Shown here: positions 36,304 through 44,694 of the stretch, piece after piece | Layout of the letters: each line of letters begins with the position of its first letter | Numbering within the stretch: the stretch's first letter is position 1 | Assembly (NCBI RefSeq): GCF_900240335.1 | Contig: NZ_LT964979.1 | Coordinates: 2,294,001 to 2,358,000, forward strand | Source: Flavimobilis massiliensis | GTDB taxonomy: Bacteria; Actinomycetota; Actinomycetes; Actinomycetales; Cellulomonadaceae | Reading direction: 5' to 3' | DNA: 64,000 bases | Notes under the pieces: generated by a model | What the model saw: only the letters and a program-made list of their open reading frames with translations | What the model was told of the DNA's origin: nothing | Database searches by the model: none | Position numbers and translations under genes: made by a program

Positions 36304-38945
36304 AGGGCGTCCTCCAGCTCGACGTCGGCAGGGCGGACCGCGATGGTCCGCGCGATGACGGGGTTCGGGTCCGAAACCTCGCCCGGACGGGCCGGGCGCA
36401 CCTGCCCGCGCTCGGGCGTGTACGCGAGGTCCGGGTCAGGGGTGTCGGGCGCGTTGACGAACGACGCGAACCGCGCCAGGCGCACCGGGTCGGCGAGCGT
36501 CGCCGCCCACTCGTCCTCGTACGCCTCGACGTGTACCGCGATCGACGCCTCGAGATCCTCGCAGATGCCGAGCGAATCGTCGACGAGCACCTTGCGGAGC
36601 TCAGCGATGCCGCCCGGGTAGTCCGCGACCCACGGCGCCGTCCGCTGCAGACGGTCGGCCGAGCGGATGTAGTACGCGAGGAAGCGGTCGATGACGCGCA
36701 GCAGCATCGCGTCGTCGAGGTCCTCCGCGAGGAGCTCCGCGTGCCGCGGCGTGAACCCGCCGTTGCCACCGACGTACACGTTCCAGCCGCGCTCCGTCGC
36801 GATGACGCCGACGTCCTTGCCGCGGGCCTCCGCGCACTCGCGCGCGCAACCCGAGACACCGACCTTGAACTTGTGCGGCGCACGCAGGCCCCGGTACCGC
36901 AGTTCGAGGCGCACGCCCATCCCGACGGAGTCCTGCACGCCGAAGCGGCACCACGACTGGCCGACGCACGACTTCACCGCACGCAGCGACTTGCCGTACG
37001 CCTGCCCCGACTCCATGCCCGCGTCGACGAGCCGCTGCCAGATCGCCGGGAGCTGCTCGAGGCGCGCACCGAACATGCCGATGCGCTGCGCGCCCGTGAT
37101 GCGCGTGTAGAGGCCGTACTCGCGTGCGACGTCCGCGATGACCGCGAGCTTCTCCGGGGTGATCTCGCCGCCGGGGATGCGCGGGATGACGGAGTACGTG
37201 CCGTCCTTCTGCATGTTGGCGAGCGCGTGGTCGTTCGTGTCCTGCAGGGGAGCGTTCGCGGGGTCGAGCACGTGCCCGACGCCGAGGGACGAGAGAATCG
37301 ACGCGACCACCGGCTTGCAGACGACGCAGCCGCGACCCGTGCCGTGCGCCGCGACGACTTCGGAGAACGTCCTCAGCCCCTCGGCCTTGACGAGCGCGAA
37401 GAGGTCGGCGCGCGTCATCGGGAAGTGCTCGCACATCGCACGCGACACCTCGACGCCCGACGCCTCGAGCTGGGTGTTGACGAGCTTCGTGAGGAGCGGA
37501 ACGCACGAGCCGCAGATCGTGCCCGCCTTCGTGCACTTCTTGACGTCCGCGACGGACGTGCAGCCGTGCTCGGTCACCGCGCCGCGCACCGTCCCGGCCG
37601 TGACGTTCGCGCACGAGCACACGACGACGTCGTCGGGCAGGTCCGCGCTCGGCACCGCCGCGCCGCCCTCGGGCGCGAGGAACGCGCTCGGGTCCGCGCC
37701 GAGGGCGCGGCCCAGCATGGGCCGCAGGCTCGAGTAGAGCGCCGCGTCGCCGACGAACACGCCGCCGAGGAGCGTGCGCGCGTCGTCGGATACCACGAGC
37801 TTCTTGTACGTCTTCGCGACGGGGTCTGCGAACGTCACCTCGAGCGCGCCCGGCGTGAGCGCGTTGACGTCACCGAACGACGCGGCCTCGACCTGCTCGC
37901 CGTCGTGGAGGACGCCCTTGAGCTTCGTGCCCTCGGGCGCGGGCGCGTACTCGGCGGTGCCACCGAGCAGCTGGTCGACGACGACGTCCGCCTGTGCGTT
38001 GCCCGGCGCGACGAGCCCCGCGCACACGCCCTCGTACGACGCGACCTCGCCGATCGCCCACACGAGCGGGTCCGACGTCCGGCACGTCGGACCGACGACG
38101 ACGCCGCCCCGCTCGCCGATCGCGAGGCCCGACTCCCGCGCGAGGCGGTCGCGCGGCCGGATGCCTGTGGAGAAGACGACGACGTCGACGTCGAGCGTCG
38201 ACCCGTCGGACAGGACGAGCAGGCCGACCGCGCCGTCGGGAGCCGCGACGAGGCGCGTCGCACCCGTCCCGAGGCGCACGTCGACACCCATGTCGGCGAT
38301 GCGGACGCGCAGCGTCTCACCACCGCCCTCGTCGAGCTGGACCGACATGAGACGATCGGCGAACTCGACGACGGTCGCGTGCGCGCCGAGGCGCTGCAGG
38401 GCGCTCGCGGCCTCGAGACCGAGGACGCCGCCGCCGACGACCGCGCCCCGCAGGGGACGGCCGAGCGTGTCCTCGCGGGCCTGGACCCAGTCGCGCAGCG
38501 CCGAGACGTCGTCGAGCGTGCGGTAGGACACGACGCCCGGGAGCTCGATGCCCGTCGTCCGTGGCGTCCACGCCCACGAGCCCGTCGCGAGGACGAGGTT
38601 GTCGTACGGGACGCGCACGCCCGCGCGCGTGACGACGACCTGCTCGTCGCGGTCGATGCTCGCGACCGCGTCGCCGGTGCGGAGCGTGACGCGCGCGTCG
38701 TCCCACACCGTCGGGGCGAGCGCGAGGGCGTCGGCGTCGCGGCCGTCGAAGAACTCCGAGAGGTGCACGCGGTCGTACGGGCGGTACGGCTCGTTACCGA
38801 GGACGGTGATCTCCCAGGCGGCGTGCTCGCCGCGGGCGAGCATCTGCTCGACGAGGCGGTGCGCGACCATGCCGGCACCGACGACGACGACGCGTCCGGG
38901 GTCGGTGGGTCCACCGGTGGGACGGACGGGTGAGACGACGGTCAT
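36300..38945 (-). CDS. nirB: Nitrite reductase (NADH) large subunit
   Basis: 881-residue assimilatory nitrite reductase. It contains an FAD/NADH oxidoreductase half (VVVGAGMVAHRLVEQ at about 18-32, NAD loop VVGGGVLGLEAA), a BFD-like [2Fe-2S] domain (VVCSCANVTAGTVRGAV and CGSCVPLL, about 440-500), and a C-terminal siroheme/[4Fe-4S] sulfite/nitrite reductase domain (QSWCRFGVQDS and GVSGCARECAEARGKD supplying four Cys). It converts nitrite to ammonium with NADH. ATG 38945 follows AGGAGGA. No nitrate reductase gene is within the window; a glutamate dehydrogenase lies 22 kb away. Confidence 0.96.
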   Translation of the reverse strand: MTVVSPVRPTGGPTDPGRVVVVGAGMVAHRLVEQMLARGEHAAWEITVLGNEPYRPYDRVHLSEFFDGRDADALALAPTVWDDARVTLRTGDAVASIDRDEQVVVTRAGVRVPYDNLVLATGSWAWTPRTTGIELPGVVSYRTLDDVSALRDWVQAREDTLGRPLRGAVVGGGVLGLEAASALQRLGAHATVVEFADRLMSVQLDEGGGETLRVRIADMGVDVRLGTGATRLVAAPDGAVGLLVLSDGSTLDVDVVVFSTGIRPRDRLARESGLAIGERGGVVVGPTCRTSDPLVWAIGEVASYEGVCAGLVAPGNAQADVVVDQLLGGTAEYAPAPEGTKLKGVLHDGEQVEAASFGDVNALTPGALEVTFADPVAKTYKKLVVSDDARTLLGGVFVGDAALYSSLRPMLGRALGADPSAFLAPEGGAAVPSADLPDDVVVCSCANVTAGTVRGAVTEHGCTSVADVKKCTKAGTICGSCVPLLTKLVNTQLEASGVEVSRAMCEHFPMTRADLFALVKAEGLRTFSEVVAAHGTGRGCVVCKPVVASILSSLGVGHVLDPANAPLQDTNDHALANMQKDGTYSVIPRIPGGEITPEKLAVIADVAREYGLYTRITGAQRIGMFGARLEQLPAIWQRLVDAGMESGQAYGKSLRAVKSCVGQSWCRFGVQDSVGMGVRLELRYRGLRAPHKFKVGVSGCARECAEARGKDVGVIATERGWNVYVGGNGGFTPRHAELLAEDLDDAMLLRVIDRFLAYYIRSADRLQRTAPWVADYPGGIAELRKVLVDDSLGICEDLEASIAVHVEAYEDEWAATLADPVRLARFASFVNAPDTPDPDLAYTPERGQVRPARPGEVSDPNPVIARTIAVRPADVELEDAL

Positions 38946-39272
38946 GGGTGTCCTCCTGGGATGCTCTGTCCAGAATTCAACAGGCTACTTCCGAAGGAAT
39001 GATGGGACCTTTGGCTCTGCCGCGCCCGGCTGCGGTCGCGGGCCAGACGCCCGAGCTCGCCTACCCGCAAGTTTGTGCGCTACCCGCAAGTTCGAACTTG
39101 CGGGTAGCGCACAAACTTGCGGGTGCGTGGCACGGTCCGGCGCGCGTCCGGCGCGCGTCCGGGGCGGGGGGCCGACGGGGGAGGGTTGTGCACAGGTGGG
39201 TGTGCGGGGTGGGCATCCACAGGTGGAGATTCGTGTGCTGCGAGCAGGTCGCAGAGATGGTCGGCTGCGTTC
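38946..39272. other. Divergent gap between nirB and a DUF559-like gene
   Basis: Holds the nirB promoter side (an unusually A/T-rich stretch at 38970-39010) and a 62-bp palindrome at 39063-39124. Bases 39125-39272 show no gene or motif I can support. Confidence 0.6.
39063..39124. repeat. 62-bp perfect palindrome, copy 1 of the ACCCGCAAG family
   Basis: Both 31-base arms match perfectly with no loop at all (centre TTCGAA). The word ACCCGCAAGTTTGTGC marks each end. A second, diverged copy of equal length is at 40300-40361, on the other side of the gene at 39273. With no loop, it can only fold as RNA by opening the centre, or as a DNA cruciform. Confidence 0.93.
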
Positions 39273-40544
39273 ATGGCCCGCCGAGAGCGCATCGTCCCAC
39301 TGTCACCGAGGCAGCTCCTCCCGATCCACCTTGCGTCGCAGCTCGATCCCACGACGGTGCGGACGATGCTCCGCGACGGTTCCTGGATCAGGGCCCGGTC
39401 AGGTGCCTACGTCTCGCGGATGGACCTCGACGACGCAGCCCAGCGGCTCGCTGCCGAGCGGTATGCACGTCCGACCACCTTCGACCACGAGCGCGCGCGT
39501 GCGCTCGCCGGCATCTCGGCGGTCGTCGCGCGGGCCCGGGTGCGTGGCGTCCCGGAGATGCTCGTCCACCAGAGCGCGGCGCTCGTCCATGGGCTCGACG
39601 TGTGGTCCATGCCTGCGAAGACTCACGTCGGGAGGCGTGACTTCCCCGGACGAGGCACAGCGCCTGACCTGGCAGTGCACACCGCGGCGGTCCACGAGGA
39701 CGAGATCGTCACGGTCAACGGTGCGCGGGTGACCGACGTCGTCCGGACCGCGCTCGACATCGCGCGGTTCAATCCGGTGCGCGACGGTGTGGTCGTGCTG
39801 GACCGCGCGCTGCGCGCGGGCATCCCGCGCGCGACGCTCGACGCGGCGGTGCGTGGCCTCGGCAGCGCGCCGGGGTCCCGTCGCGCGAGGGTGGCGCTCG
39901 AGCACGCGGACGACGGCGCCGAGTCTCCGTGGGAGTCGTGGACGCGCGTCCGGGCGCTCGCGTTCGGGCTGCCACGTCCGACGACGCAGCTCGAGATCGT
40001 CACGGACATCGGGGTCTTCTACGTCGACCTGGCATGGCCCGAGATGCGGCTCGTCGTCGAGTACGACGGCCAGGTGAAGTACGGAGATCTCGCCGGGGGA
40101 GATCCGGCGCGGGTCGTCGCTGCCGAGAAGGACCGCGAGGACGCGATCCGTGCGCAGGGCTGGACGTTCGTGCGGATGACTGCCCGGCAGCTCAGCACGC
40201 CGGATCTCTTCGAGGGGCGTCTGCACCGGGCCATTGCTGGCCACCGGCCCGTCCCGCTGGTGCCCCGTCCGGAGCTCCTCCTCCGGAAGCGATCCGCCCA
40301 CCCGCAAGGTTGTGCCCTACCCGCAAGTTCAGACTCGCGGGTAGGGCACAAATTTGCGGGTAGCCGCGCTGTGGCCGACGAGCGCCGGTGCTGGCCTACG
40401 CGTCGAGCGCCTGGCGGAGGTCTGCCAGGAGGTCCTCAACGTCCTCGAGGCCCACCGAGAGGCGGACCGTCGTCTCGCCGATGCCGACGCGCGCGCGGCC
40501 CTCGGCCCCGACCTTCTTGTGCGTCGTCGTCGCCGGGTGGGTGA
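39273..40544 (+). CDS. DUF559-like protein with PD-(D/E)XK nuclease fold
   Basis: Cytosolic protein. The N-terminal half resembles AbiEi-type/transcription-regulator-like proteins of actinobacteria (LLPIHLASQLDPTTVRTML, then DVVRTALDIARF). The C-terminal half is DUF559-like, related to Vsr nucleases: FYVDLAWPEMRLVVEYDGQVKY supplies the Asp, Glu and a Lys of the core, and QGWTFVRMTARQL follows. The natural end should be near residue 340. Instead the frame runs through palindrome copy 2 and 149 bases antisense into metZ, giving about 85 extra Pro/Arg/Gly-rich codons that look like non-coding sequence. Such genes are common orphan genes, perhaps of defence or mobile origin; function unproven. 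Confidence 0.65.
   Translation: MARRERIVPLSPRQLLPIHLASQLDPTTVRTMLRDGSWIRARSGAYVSRMDLDDAAQRLAAERYARPTTFDHERARALAGISAVVARARVRGVPEMLVHQSAALVHGLDVWSMPAKTHVGRRDFPGRGTAPDLAVHTAAVHEDEIVTVNGARVTDVVRTALDIARFNPVRDGVVVLDRALRAGIPRATLDAAVRGLGSAPGSRRARVALEHADDGAESPWESWTRVRALAFGLPRPTTQLEIVTDIGVFYVDLAWPEMRLVVEYDGQVKYGDLAGGDPARVVAAEKDREDAIRAQGWTFVRMTARQLSTPDLFEGRLHRAIAGHRPVPLVPRPELLLRKRSAHPQGCALPASSDSRVGHKFAGSRAVADERRCWPTRRAPGGGLPGGPQRPRGPPRGGPSSRRCRRARGPRPRPSCASSSPGG
40300..40361. repeat. 62-bp palindrome, copy 2 of the ACCCGCAAG family
   Basis: Same length and layout as 39063-39124, but with mismatches (for example 40309/40352 and 40325/40336) and at least one pair changed on both sides (C at 40316 with G at 40345, where copy 1 has G with C). 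It lies at the junction of the converging DUF559-like and metZ genes and may work as their terminator. Confidence 0.88.
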
Positions 40545-41610
40545 CGAGCGACTTCGCGTCACCGAGGTTGTTCGAGATGTCGATGATCTGCAGCGCGTCG
40601 AGGAAGCGGAACGTCCGCTCCTTCGCAGCCTCGGGCGACGTGCCGTCGGGCACCGCGAGGTCGAACGTCACGACCGTGCCGCCCGCCGACTGCTGCCGCA
40701 CCGCGAGCTCGTGCTGCGGGTGCGACGCGAGGTACGGGAAGCGGACCTGCGCGACGCGGTCGTCGGCCTCGAGCGCCGTCGCGACCTCGAGCGCGGCCGC
40801 GGACTGCGCGCGCACGCGCAGCGGAAGCGTCTCGAGCGCCTTGAGCAGCACCCACGCGTTGAACGCGGACATCGTCGGGCCCGTGTTGCGCACGAGGTGC
40901 TGGACCGGCCCGTGGACGAACTCCTCGGAACCGAGGATCGCGCCGCCGAGGACGCGTCCCTGCCCGTCGATGTGCTTCGTCGCGGAGTAGATGACGACGT
41001 CCGCGCCAAACTCGAGCGGCCGCGAGAGGGCGGGCGTCGCGAAGACGTTGTCGACCATGACGATCGCGCCCGCCGCGTGCGCGAGGTCCGCGACCGCGCG
41101 CATGTCGACGATGTCCATCATGGGGTTCGACGGCGACTCGAAGAACACGACATCGGCGGGCGTCGCGAGCGCGGCACGCCACTGCTCGACGTCGTGGCCG
41201 TCGACGAGCTCGGTGACGACGCCCCAGCCCGCGAGGATGTCCGTGAGCACGACGAGCGTCGAGCCGAACAGCGCACGCGACGCGACGACGCGCGAGCCCG
41301 CACGGCACACCGCGGCGAGCGCCGTGAACACCGCGGACATGCCCGTCGCGGTTGCGAAGCACGCCTCGGCACCCTCGAGGAGACGCAGCCGCTCCTCGAA
41401 GTTCGTCACCGTCGGGTTGCCGTAGCGCGAGTAGACGTAGCGGTCGATCTCGCCCGTGAACGCGGCCTCGCACTCGGCGGCCGTCGGGTAGATGTAGCCC
41501 TGCGTGAGGAAGAGCGGCTCCGCGGTCTCGTCGTACGGGGTGCGCTCCTGGCCGCCGCGCACGGCGAGCGTCGCGGGGCGCAGGCCCTCGGGCAGGGGGC
41601 CGCGGCTCAC
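40396..41610 (-). CDS. metZ: O-succinylhomoserine sulfhydrylase
   Basis: PLP enzyme of the Cys/Met metabolism family, 404 residues, making homocysteine from activated homoserine and sulfide. The PLP Lys is near residue 212 in YSATKHIDGQGR. VDNVFATPALSRPLEFGADV, SRYGNPTV and the late GIGETTVRLSVGLED are family signatures. The sequence TPYDETAEPLFLTQGYIYPT near the start is typical of MetZ, more than of MetB. GTG 41610 overlaps the rhodanese stop (GTGA), so the two are coupled. It lies downstream of a candidate SAM riboswitch. Confidence 0.9.
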   Translation of the reverse strand: MSRGPLPEGLRPATLAVRGGQERTPYDETAEPLFLTQGYIYPTAAECEAAFTGEIDRYVYSRYGNPTVTNFEERLRLLEGAEACFATATGMSAVFTALAAVCRAGSRVVASRALFGSTLVVLTDILAGWGVVTELVDGHDVEQWRAALATPADVVFFESPSNPMMDIVDMRAVADLAHAAGAIVMVDNVFATPALSRPLEFGADVVIYSATKHIDGQGRVLGGAILGSEEFVHGPVQHLVRNTGPTMSAFNAWVLLKALETLPLRVRAQSAAALEVATALEADDRVAQVRFPYLASHPQHELAVRQQSAGGTVVTFDLAVPDGTSPEAAKERTFRFLDALQIIDISNNLGDAKSLVTHPATTTHKKVGAEGRARVGIGETTVRLSVGLEDVEDLLADLRQALDA

Positions 41611-42029
41611 TCGACGGGCCCGGCGTACGACGTCGTCGGCAGGCCCGCGTTGAGCCAGCCGTTGACGGTGCGGCCGCCGAGCGCGTCGAAGTCGCCCTCG
41701 AAGCCCTGCAGCACGTTGTACGACGACGCCCAACCGGCGGCCGTTGCGGCCTCGGCCGCGGCGACCGAACGCCCGCCCGAGCGGCACAGGAAGAGGACCG
41801 TCGCGTCCTTGGCGACGCCTGCGGCCTCAAGCTGCGCGAGGAAGCGCGGGTTGGGGCCGTCGTGCGTGGCCCACTCGACGAAGCGGACGGGCTTGTCGTC
41901 GCTCGGCGAGTCGGGGACGCCGACCTCGAGCCACTCCTCGACGGTCCGGACGTCGACGAGGACCGTCTGGGGGTCGATCGTCAGCTGGTCCCAGGCGTCG
42001 CGGGGGGTGACGTCTCCTGCGTAGGGCAT
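41607..42029 (-). CDS. Rhodanese-like sulfurtransferase
   Basis: 140-residue single rhodanese domain. It starts DVTPRDAWDQLTIDPQTVLVDVRT. The active-site loop is FLCRSGGRS with the nucleophilic Cys. Its placement before and overlapping metZ suggests it delivers or handles sulfide/persulfide sulfur for homocysteine synthesis. ATG 42029 follows GGAGAA by eight bases; that ribosome site abuts the 3' end of the candidate S-box aptamer, so translation may be SAM-controlled. Confidence 0.88.
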   Translation of the reverse strand: MPYAGDVTPRDAWDQLTIDPQTVLVDVRTVEEWLEVGVPDSPSDDKPVRFVEWATHDGPNPRFLAQLEAAGVAKDATVLFLCRSGGRSVAAAEAATAAGWASSYNVLQGFEGDFDALGGRTVNGWLNAGLPTTSYAGPVE

Positions 42030-42037
42030 GGTGTTCT

Positions 42038-42131
42038 CCGTTCGCATCGGCCGTGGCGGGAGCACCCTGACCCGGTCCGGGGGGTTGCTGCGGCGTCGTC
42101 GTGCCACGTCACTCGGCCGCTCTGGATGGTG
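42038..42131 (-). ncRNA. Candidate SAM-I (S-box) riboswitch
   Basis: Read leftward, the leader contains AGAG then GCGGC, the core GACGCCGCAGCAACC, a P3-like hairpin (ACCC...GGGT), GGGTGCT and finally GATGCGAACGGAGAA. GCGGC pairs with GCCGC (P2), CATC at the 5' end pairs with GATG near the 3' end (P1), and GCCACGGC forms a short P4. These are the hallmark segments of the S-box family. It precedes the rhodanese-metZ operon and ends at its ribosome site. Recognition is by motif only; a covariance search was not possible. Confidence 0.7.
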
Positions 42132-42381
42132 CCTCGGATGCTACCGGTGCGCCGGTGGGCGGACACGGGCCGTCCCGGTGGCCGGACGGGGCGTCCGGGA
42201 GGTGCGGCACCGCGTGTGACGAGCGTCGCGACGCAGCGGTGGGTGAAGTCGCCGGAGCCGCAGGATCTTGCGGCTCCCGACAGTTCATGCCGTTGTCCAC
42301 AGGCAGCGTTCCGTGCGCGCCTCCCACAGTTCGCCGTCCGGGTGTTGGCACACGGCCCGAGGTGTGTTCTTATTTCTCGCT
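42132..42381. other. Gap upstream of the riboswitch and GNAT gene
   Basis: Contains a 9-bp hairpin (ggagccgca with its complement) at 42254-42277, a single DnaA-box-like TTGTCCACA at 42293-42301, and TTATTT at 42370-42375 as a likely -10 for the GNAT gene. The minus-strand promoter for the S-box transcript must also lie here; I cannot place it. Confidence 0.5.
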
Positions 42382-43140
42382 GTGGAGCACGATCGCACTC
42401 TCTCGGGGCACGGTTTTCGCCTCGAGCCGCTGACGCAGAAGCACGTCGGCGACCTCGCCCGCATGGTCGACGCAGACCTGTGGTCCGGGATGAGCACACC
42501 CTTGCCCGAGGGCGAGGTGGGGATGATGAACTACATCGAGGACTCCCGCTCGCTCGAGGGCTGCTACCCGTTCGCCGTCGTCGACGCGATCAGCGGTGAG
42601 GTGCGGGGCTCGACGGCGCTCGTCGCGCACGATCCCGTAGCCCGACGTGTCGAGATCGGCCGCACCTTCTACGACCGCGCCGTGTGGGGTCGGCTCATCA
42701 ACCCCGCCGCGAAGTTCCTCCTCCTCGAGCACGCGTTCGAGGACCTCGGCGTCTACCGGGTGGCGATGCGGGCCGACGCCCGCAACTCGCGCTCGCTCGC
42801 TGCGATCGAGCGGCTCGGCGCGACCCGCGAGGGCACGCTCCGTGGCTTCCGCGACGGGCCCGACGGGTCGCGCGTCGACTCGGTGATGTTCTCGATCCTC
42901 GCGCCCGAGTGGCCTGGCGTGCGCGAGCGGCTGCTCGCCCGCATCGATCCGCTGCGCGCGATCGAGGGACAGCTCGGCGGCGGCCAGCTGGCGGCCGTCG
43001 GCGCGTCGGTCGGGGAATCGTCGTCGGTCGACGAGCCCGTGCTCGACGTTCCGGGAGCCGCAGGTGCTGGCATGGCGTCGCGCCGCTGGCGCGGCCCGCG
43101 CCTGCGCGGCAAGGGCCGACGCCCGCGCCCGCAGCGCTGA
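42382..43140 (+). CDS. GNAT N-acetyltransferase (RimJ/RimL-like)
   Basis: 252 residues with a RimL-type GNAT domain at about 10-190: RVEIGRTFYDRAVWGRLINP, then RADARNSRSLAAIERLGATREG. After residue 195 comes a low-complexity tail ending in a basic run (RGPRLRGKGRRPRPQR) that could bind nucleic acid. GTG 42382 lies six bases after TTATTT (leaderless pattern). The domain is closely similar to the next gene, so the two are tandem paralogues. Substrate unknown. Confidence 0.85.
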   Translation: MEHDRTLSGHGFRLEPLTQKHVGDLARMVDADLWSGMSTPLPEGEVGMMNYIEDSRSLEGCYPFAVVDAISGEVRGSTALVAHDPVARRVEIGRTFYDRAVWGRLINPAAKFLLLEHAFEDLGVYRVAMRADARNSRSLAAIERLGATREGTLRGFRDGPDGSRVDSVMFSILAPEWPGVRERLLARIDPLRAIEGQLGGGQLAAVGASVGESSSVDEPVLDVPGAAGAGMASRRWRGPRLRGKGRRPRPQR

Positions 43141-43273
43141 CCTGGCGAGCTCGTCCTGCGGCTCGAGCTAGTCCTGCGGGGACTCTAGGTCGCGTCGTGA
43201 GGACTGTCTCGCGTGGCGTCGGCGGGTCGGAAAGCGGCTGCGACGTGGTCGGTCGACATGCGAGGGTAGGCGC

Positions 43274-43849
43274 ATGACGACGATCCCCACCCTCGTCGGG
43301 CGTGGTGTGCGGCTCGAGCCGCTCGCGACTGAGCACGCGCCTGCGCTCGCCCCGCTCGTCGACGCCGCCCTGTGGGCGGGCATGACGACGCCGCTGCCGG
43401 ACACGACCGAAGGGATGGAACGGCACATCGCCGGCCTCGCGGCCCGCCCGGGTGTGGTGGCGTTCGCGGTGGTCGACGAGCTGCTCGAGCCGGGTGCCGT
43501 CGTCGGCGTGACGTCGTTCTACGACATCGACCTGCACATCGGACGCGTCGAGATCGGGCACACGTTCTACGGGCGGCGCTGGTGGGGGACGCACGTCAAC
43601 CCCGCGGCGAAGCTCGCGCTGTTCGCGTACGCGTTCGACGTGTGGGGCGTTGAGCGTGTCGCGCTGCGGGCCGACGCCCGCAACGTGCGCTCGCTCGCGG
43701 CGATTGAGCGGCTCGGGGCGACGCGGGAGGGCGTGCTGCGCTCGCACCGGCTCGCGCCCGACGGGTCGCGCGGCGACACGGTGTACTTCTCGGTCCTCCG
43801 CGACGAGTGGCCGGCGACCCGCGCGTCGCTCGAGGCGCGACTCGCCTGA
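43274..43849 (+). CDS. GNAT N-acetyltransferase, paralogue of the previous gene
   Basis: 191 residues, domain only. The landmarks RLEPLATEHAPAL, AGMTTPLPDT, RVEIGHTFYGRRWWGTHVNP and RADARNVRSLAAIERLGATREG match the neighbour almost segment for segment, but the basic tail is absent. ATG 43274. It likely arose by tandem duplication. The enzyme could modify an amino group on a peptide or small molecule; this cannot be read from sequence. Confidence 0.86.
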   Translation: MTTIPTLVGRGVRLEPLATEHAPALAPLVDAALWAGMTTPLPDTTEGMERHIAGLAARPGVVAFAVVDELLEPGAVVGVTSFYDIDLHIGRVEIGHTFYGRRWWGTHVNPAAKLALFAYAFDVWGVERVALRADARNVRSLAAIERLGATREGVLRSHRLAPDGSRGDTVYFSVLRDEWPATRASLEARLA

Positions 43850-43864
43850 CTCCCGGCCGCACTC

Positions 43865-43921
43865 TCCCGGGAATCCGCGCGTCTGGCCAGTGGCAGTAAC
43901 CAGACGCGCGGATTCCCGGGA
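43865..43921. terminator. 22-bp stem hairpin between convergent genes
   Basis: Perfect 22-bp arms (tcccgggaatccgcgcgtct continued) with a 13-base loop, between the stop at 43849 and the minus-strand stop at 44008. It is long for a normal terminator and similar in style to the palindrome families in this window. Confidence 0.8.
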
Positions 43922-44007
43922 CGGGGGTGGACGCGCGGGCCGGCTGGCGCGTGGACGGACGGACGGACGGGCCTGGGCGTGGGTGGGTGGGGCGTCGGGG
44001 CGCGGGG

Positions 44008-44592
44008 CTAGCCCAGCTTGATGCCGAGGGCGGCCGCCATGCCGCCCGCGAGGCCGTGGAGCTGGGCGGTCGAGACCGTTGCGCCGCGCAGCCCGGCGGC
44101 GCCCTCGACCTCGGCGAGGTCGATGCCGCGCAGGTCGACGTTCTTGAGCCGTGCTTCGGAGGCGTCGAGCCGTCGGATCGTCGTCCCGCGCGTGCGGAGG
44201 CGGGTGACGGTCGCGCCAGCGAGGTCGAGGTCGCCGATCGTCACGCCGTCGAGGTAGAGGCCGTCGACCTTGGCACCGCGCAGGCTGAGGTGGTCAATCC
44301 GTCCGCCGACGATCGAGAGGCGGGCGACGCTCGCGCCGGGTGCGGTGAGGGCGCCGGCGCGCAGGTCGGTCCACGTGCCACCGAGGATCGAGGCGTTCTT
44401 GAGGCTCACGGCGCTCGCGCGGACGTCGTCCCAGTCGGTGTCGACGAGGCGCGCGCCCGTGAGGGTGGCGTCGTCGAGGAGGCAGTCGGTGAGCGCGCAC
44501 TCGAGGAAGCGCGTGTCGGTGAGGTCGCGTCCGCTGAGGTCGATCGCGTCGAGCCGGACGTCGTCGAGCGTCGCACCCCGGGTGATGTCCAT
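44008..44592 (-). CDS. Pentapeptide-repeat protein
   Basis: 194 residues built of A(D/N)LXX-type repeats: GATLDDVRLDAIDLSGRDLT, DATLTGARLVDTDW, GAKVDGLYLDGVTIGDLDLA and SEARLKNVDLRGIDLAEVEG form most of the length. Such repeats fold into a right-handed square helix. Some family members mimic DNA and protect gyrase; others have no known role. It ends with a Gly/Ala-rich tail. ATG 44592 has a G-rich stretch upstream. Likely a single gene. Confidence 0.82.
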   Translation of the reverse strand: MDITRGATLDDVRLDAIDLSGRDLTDTRFLECALTDCLLDDATLTGARLVDTDWDDVRASAVSLKNASILGGTWTDLRAGALTAPGASVARLSIVGGRIDHLSLRGAKVDGLYLDGVTIGDLDLAGATVTRLRTRGTTIRRLDASEARLKNVDLRGIDLAEVEGAAGLRGATVSTAQLHGLAGGMAAALGIKLG

Positions 44593-44694
44593 GCCCCCAC
44601 CCAACCACCTCCCTGGTCCAGTCCGCACGCCCCGAGCTCGTCGCAAGCGCGTCGGGAGCCCGAGGCGCGCTTGTGCGCGGGGCGTGCGGGGCTG

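Noticed and set aside
42293..42301. DnaA-box-like TTGTCCACA
   Set aside because: A single site with no cluster, no AT-rich region and no dnaA/dnaN neighbours; not an origin.
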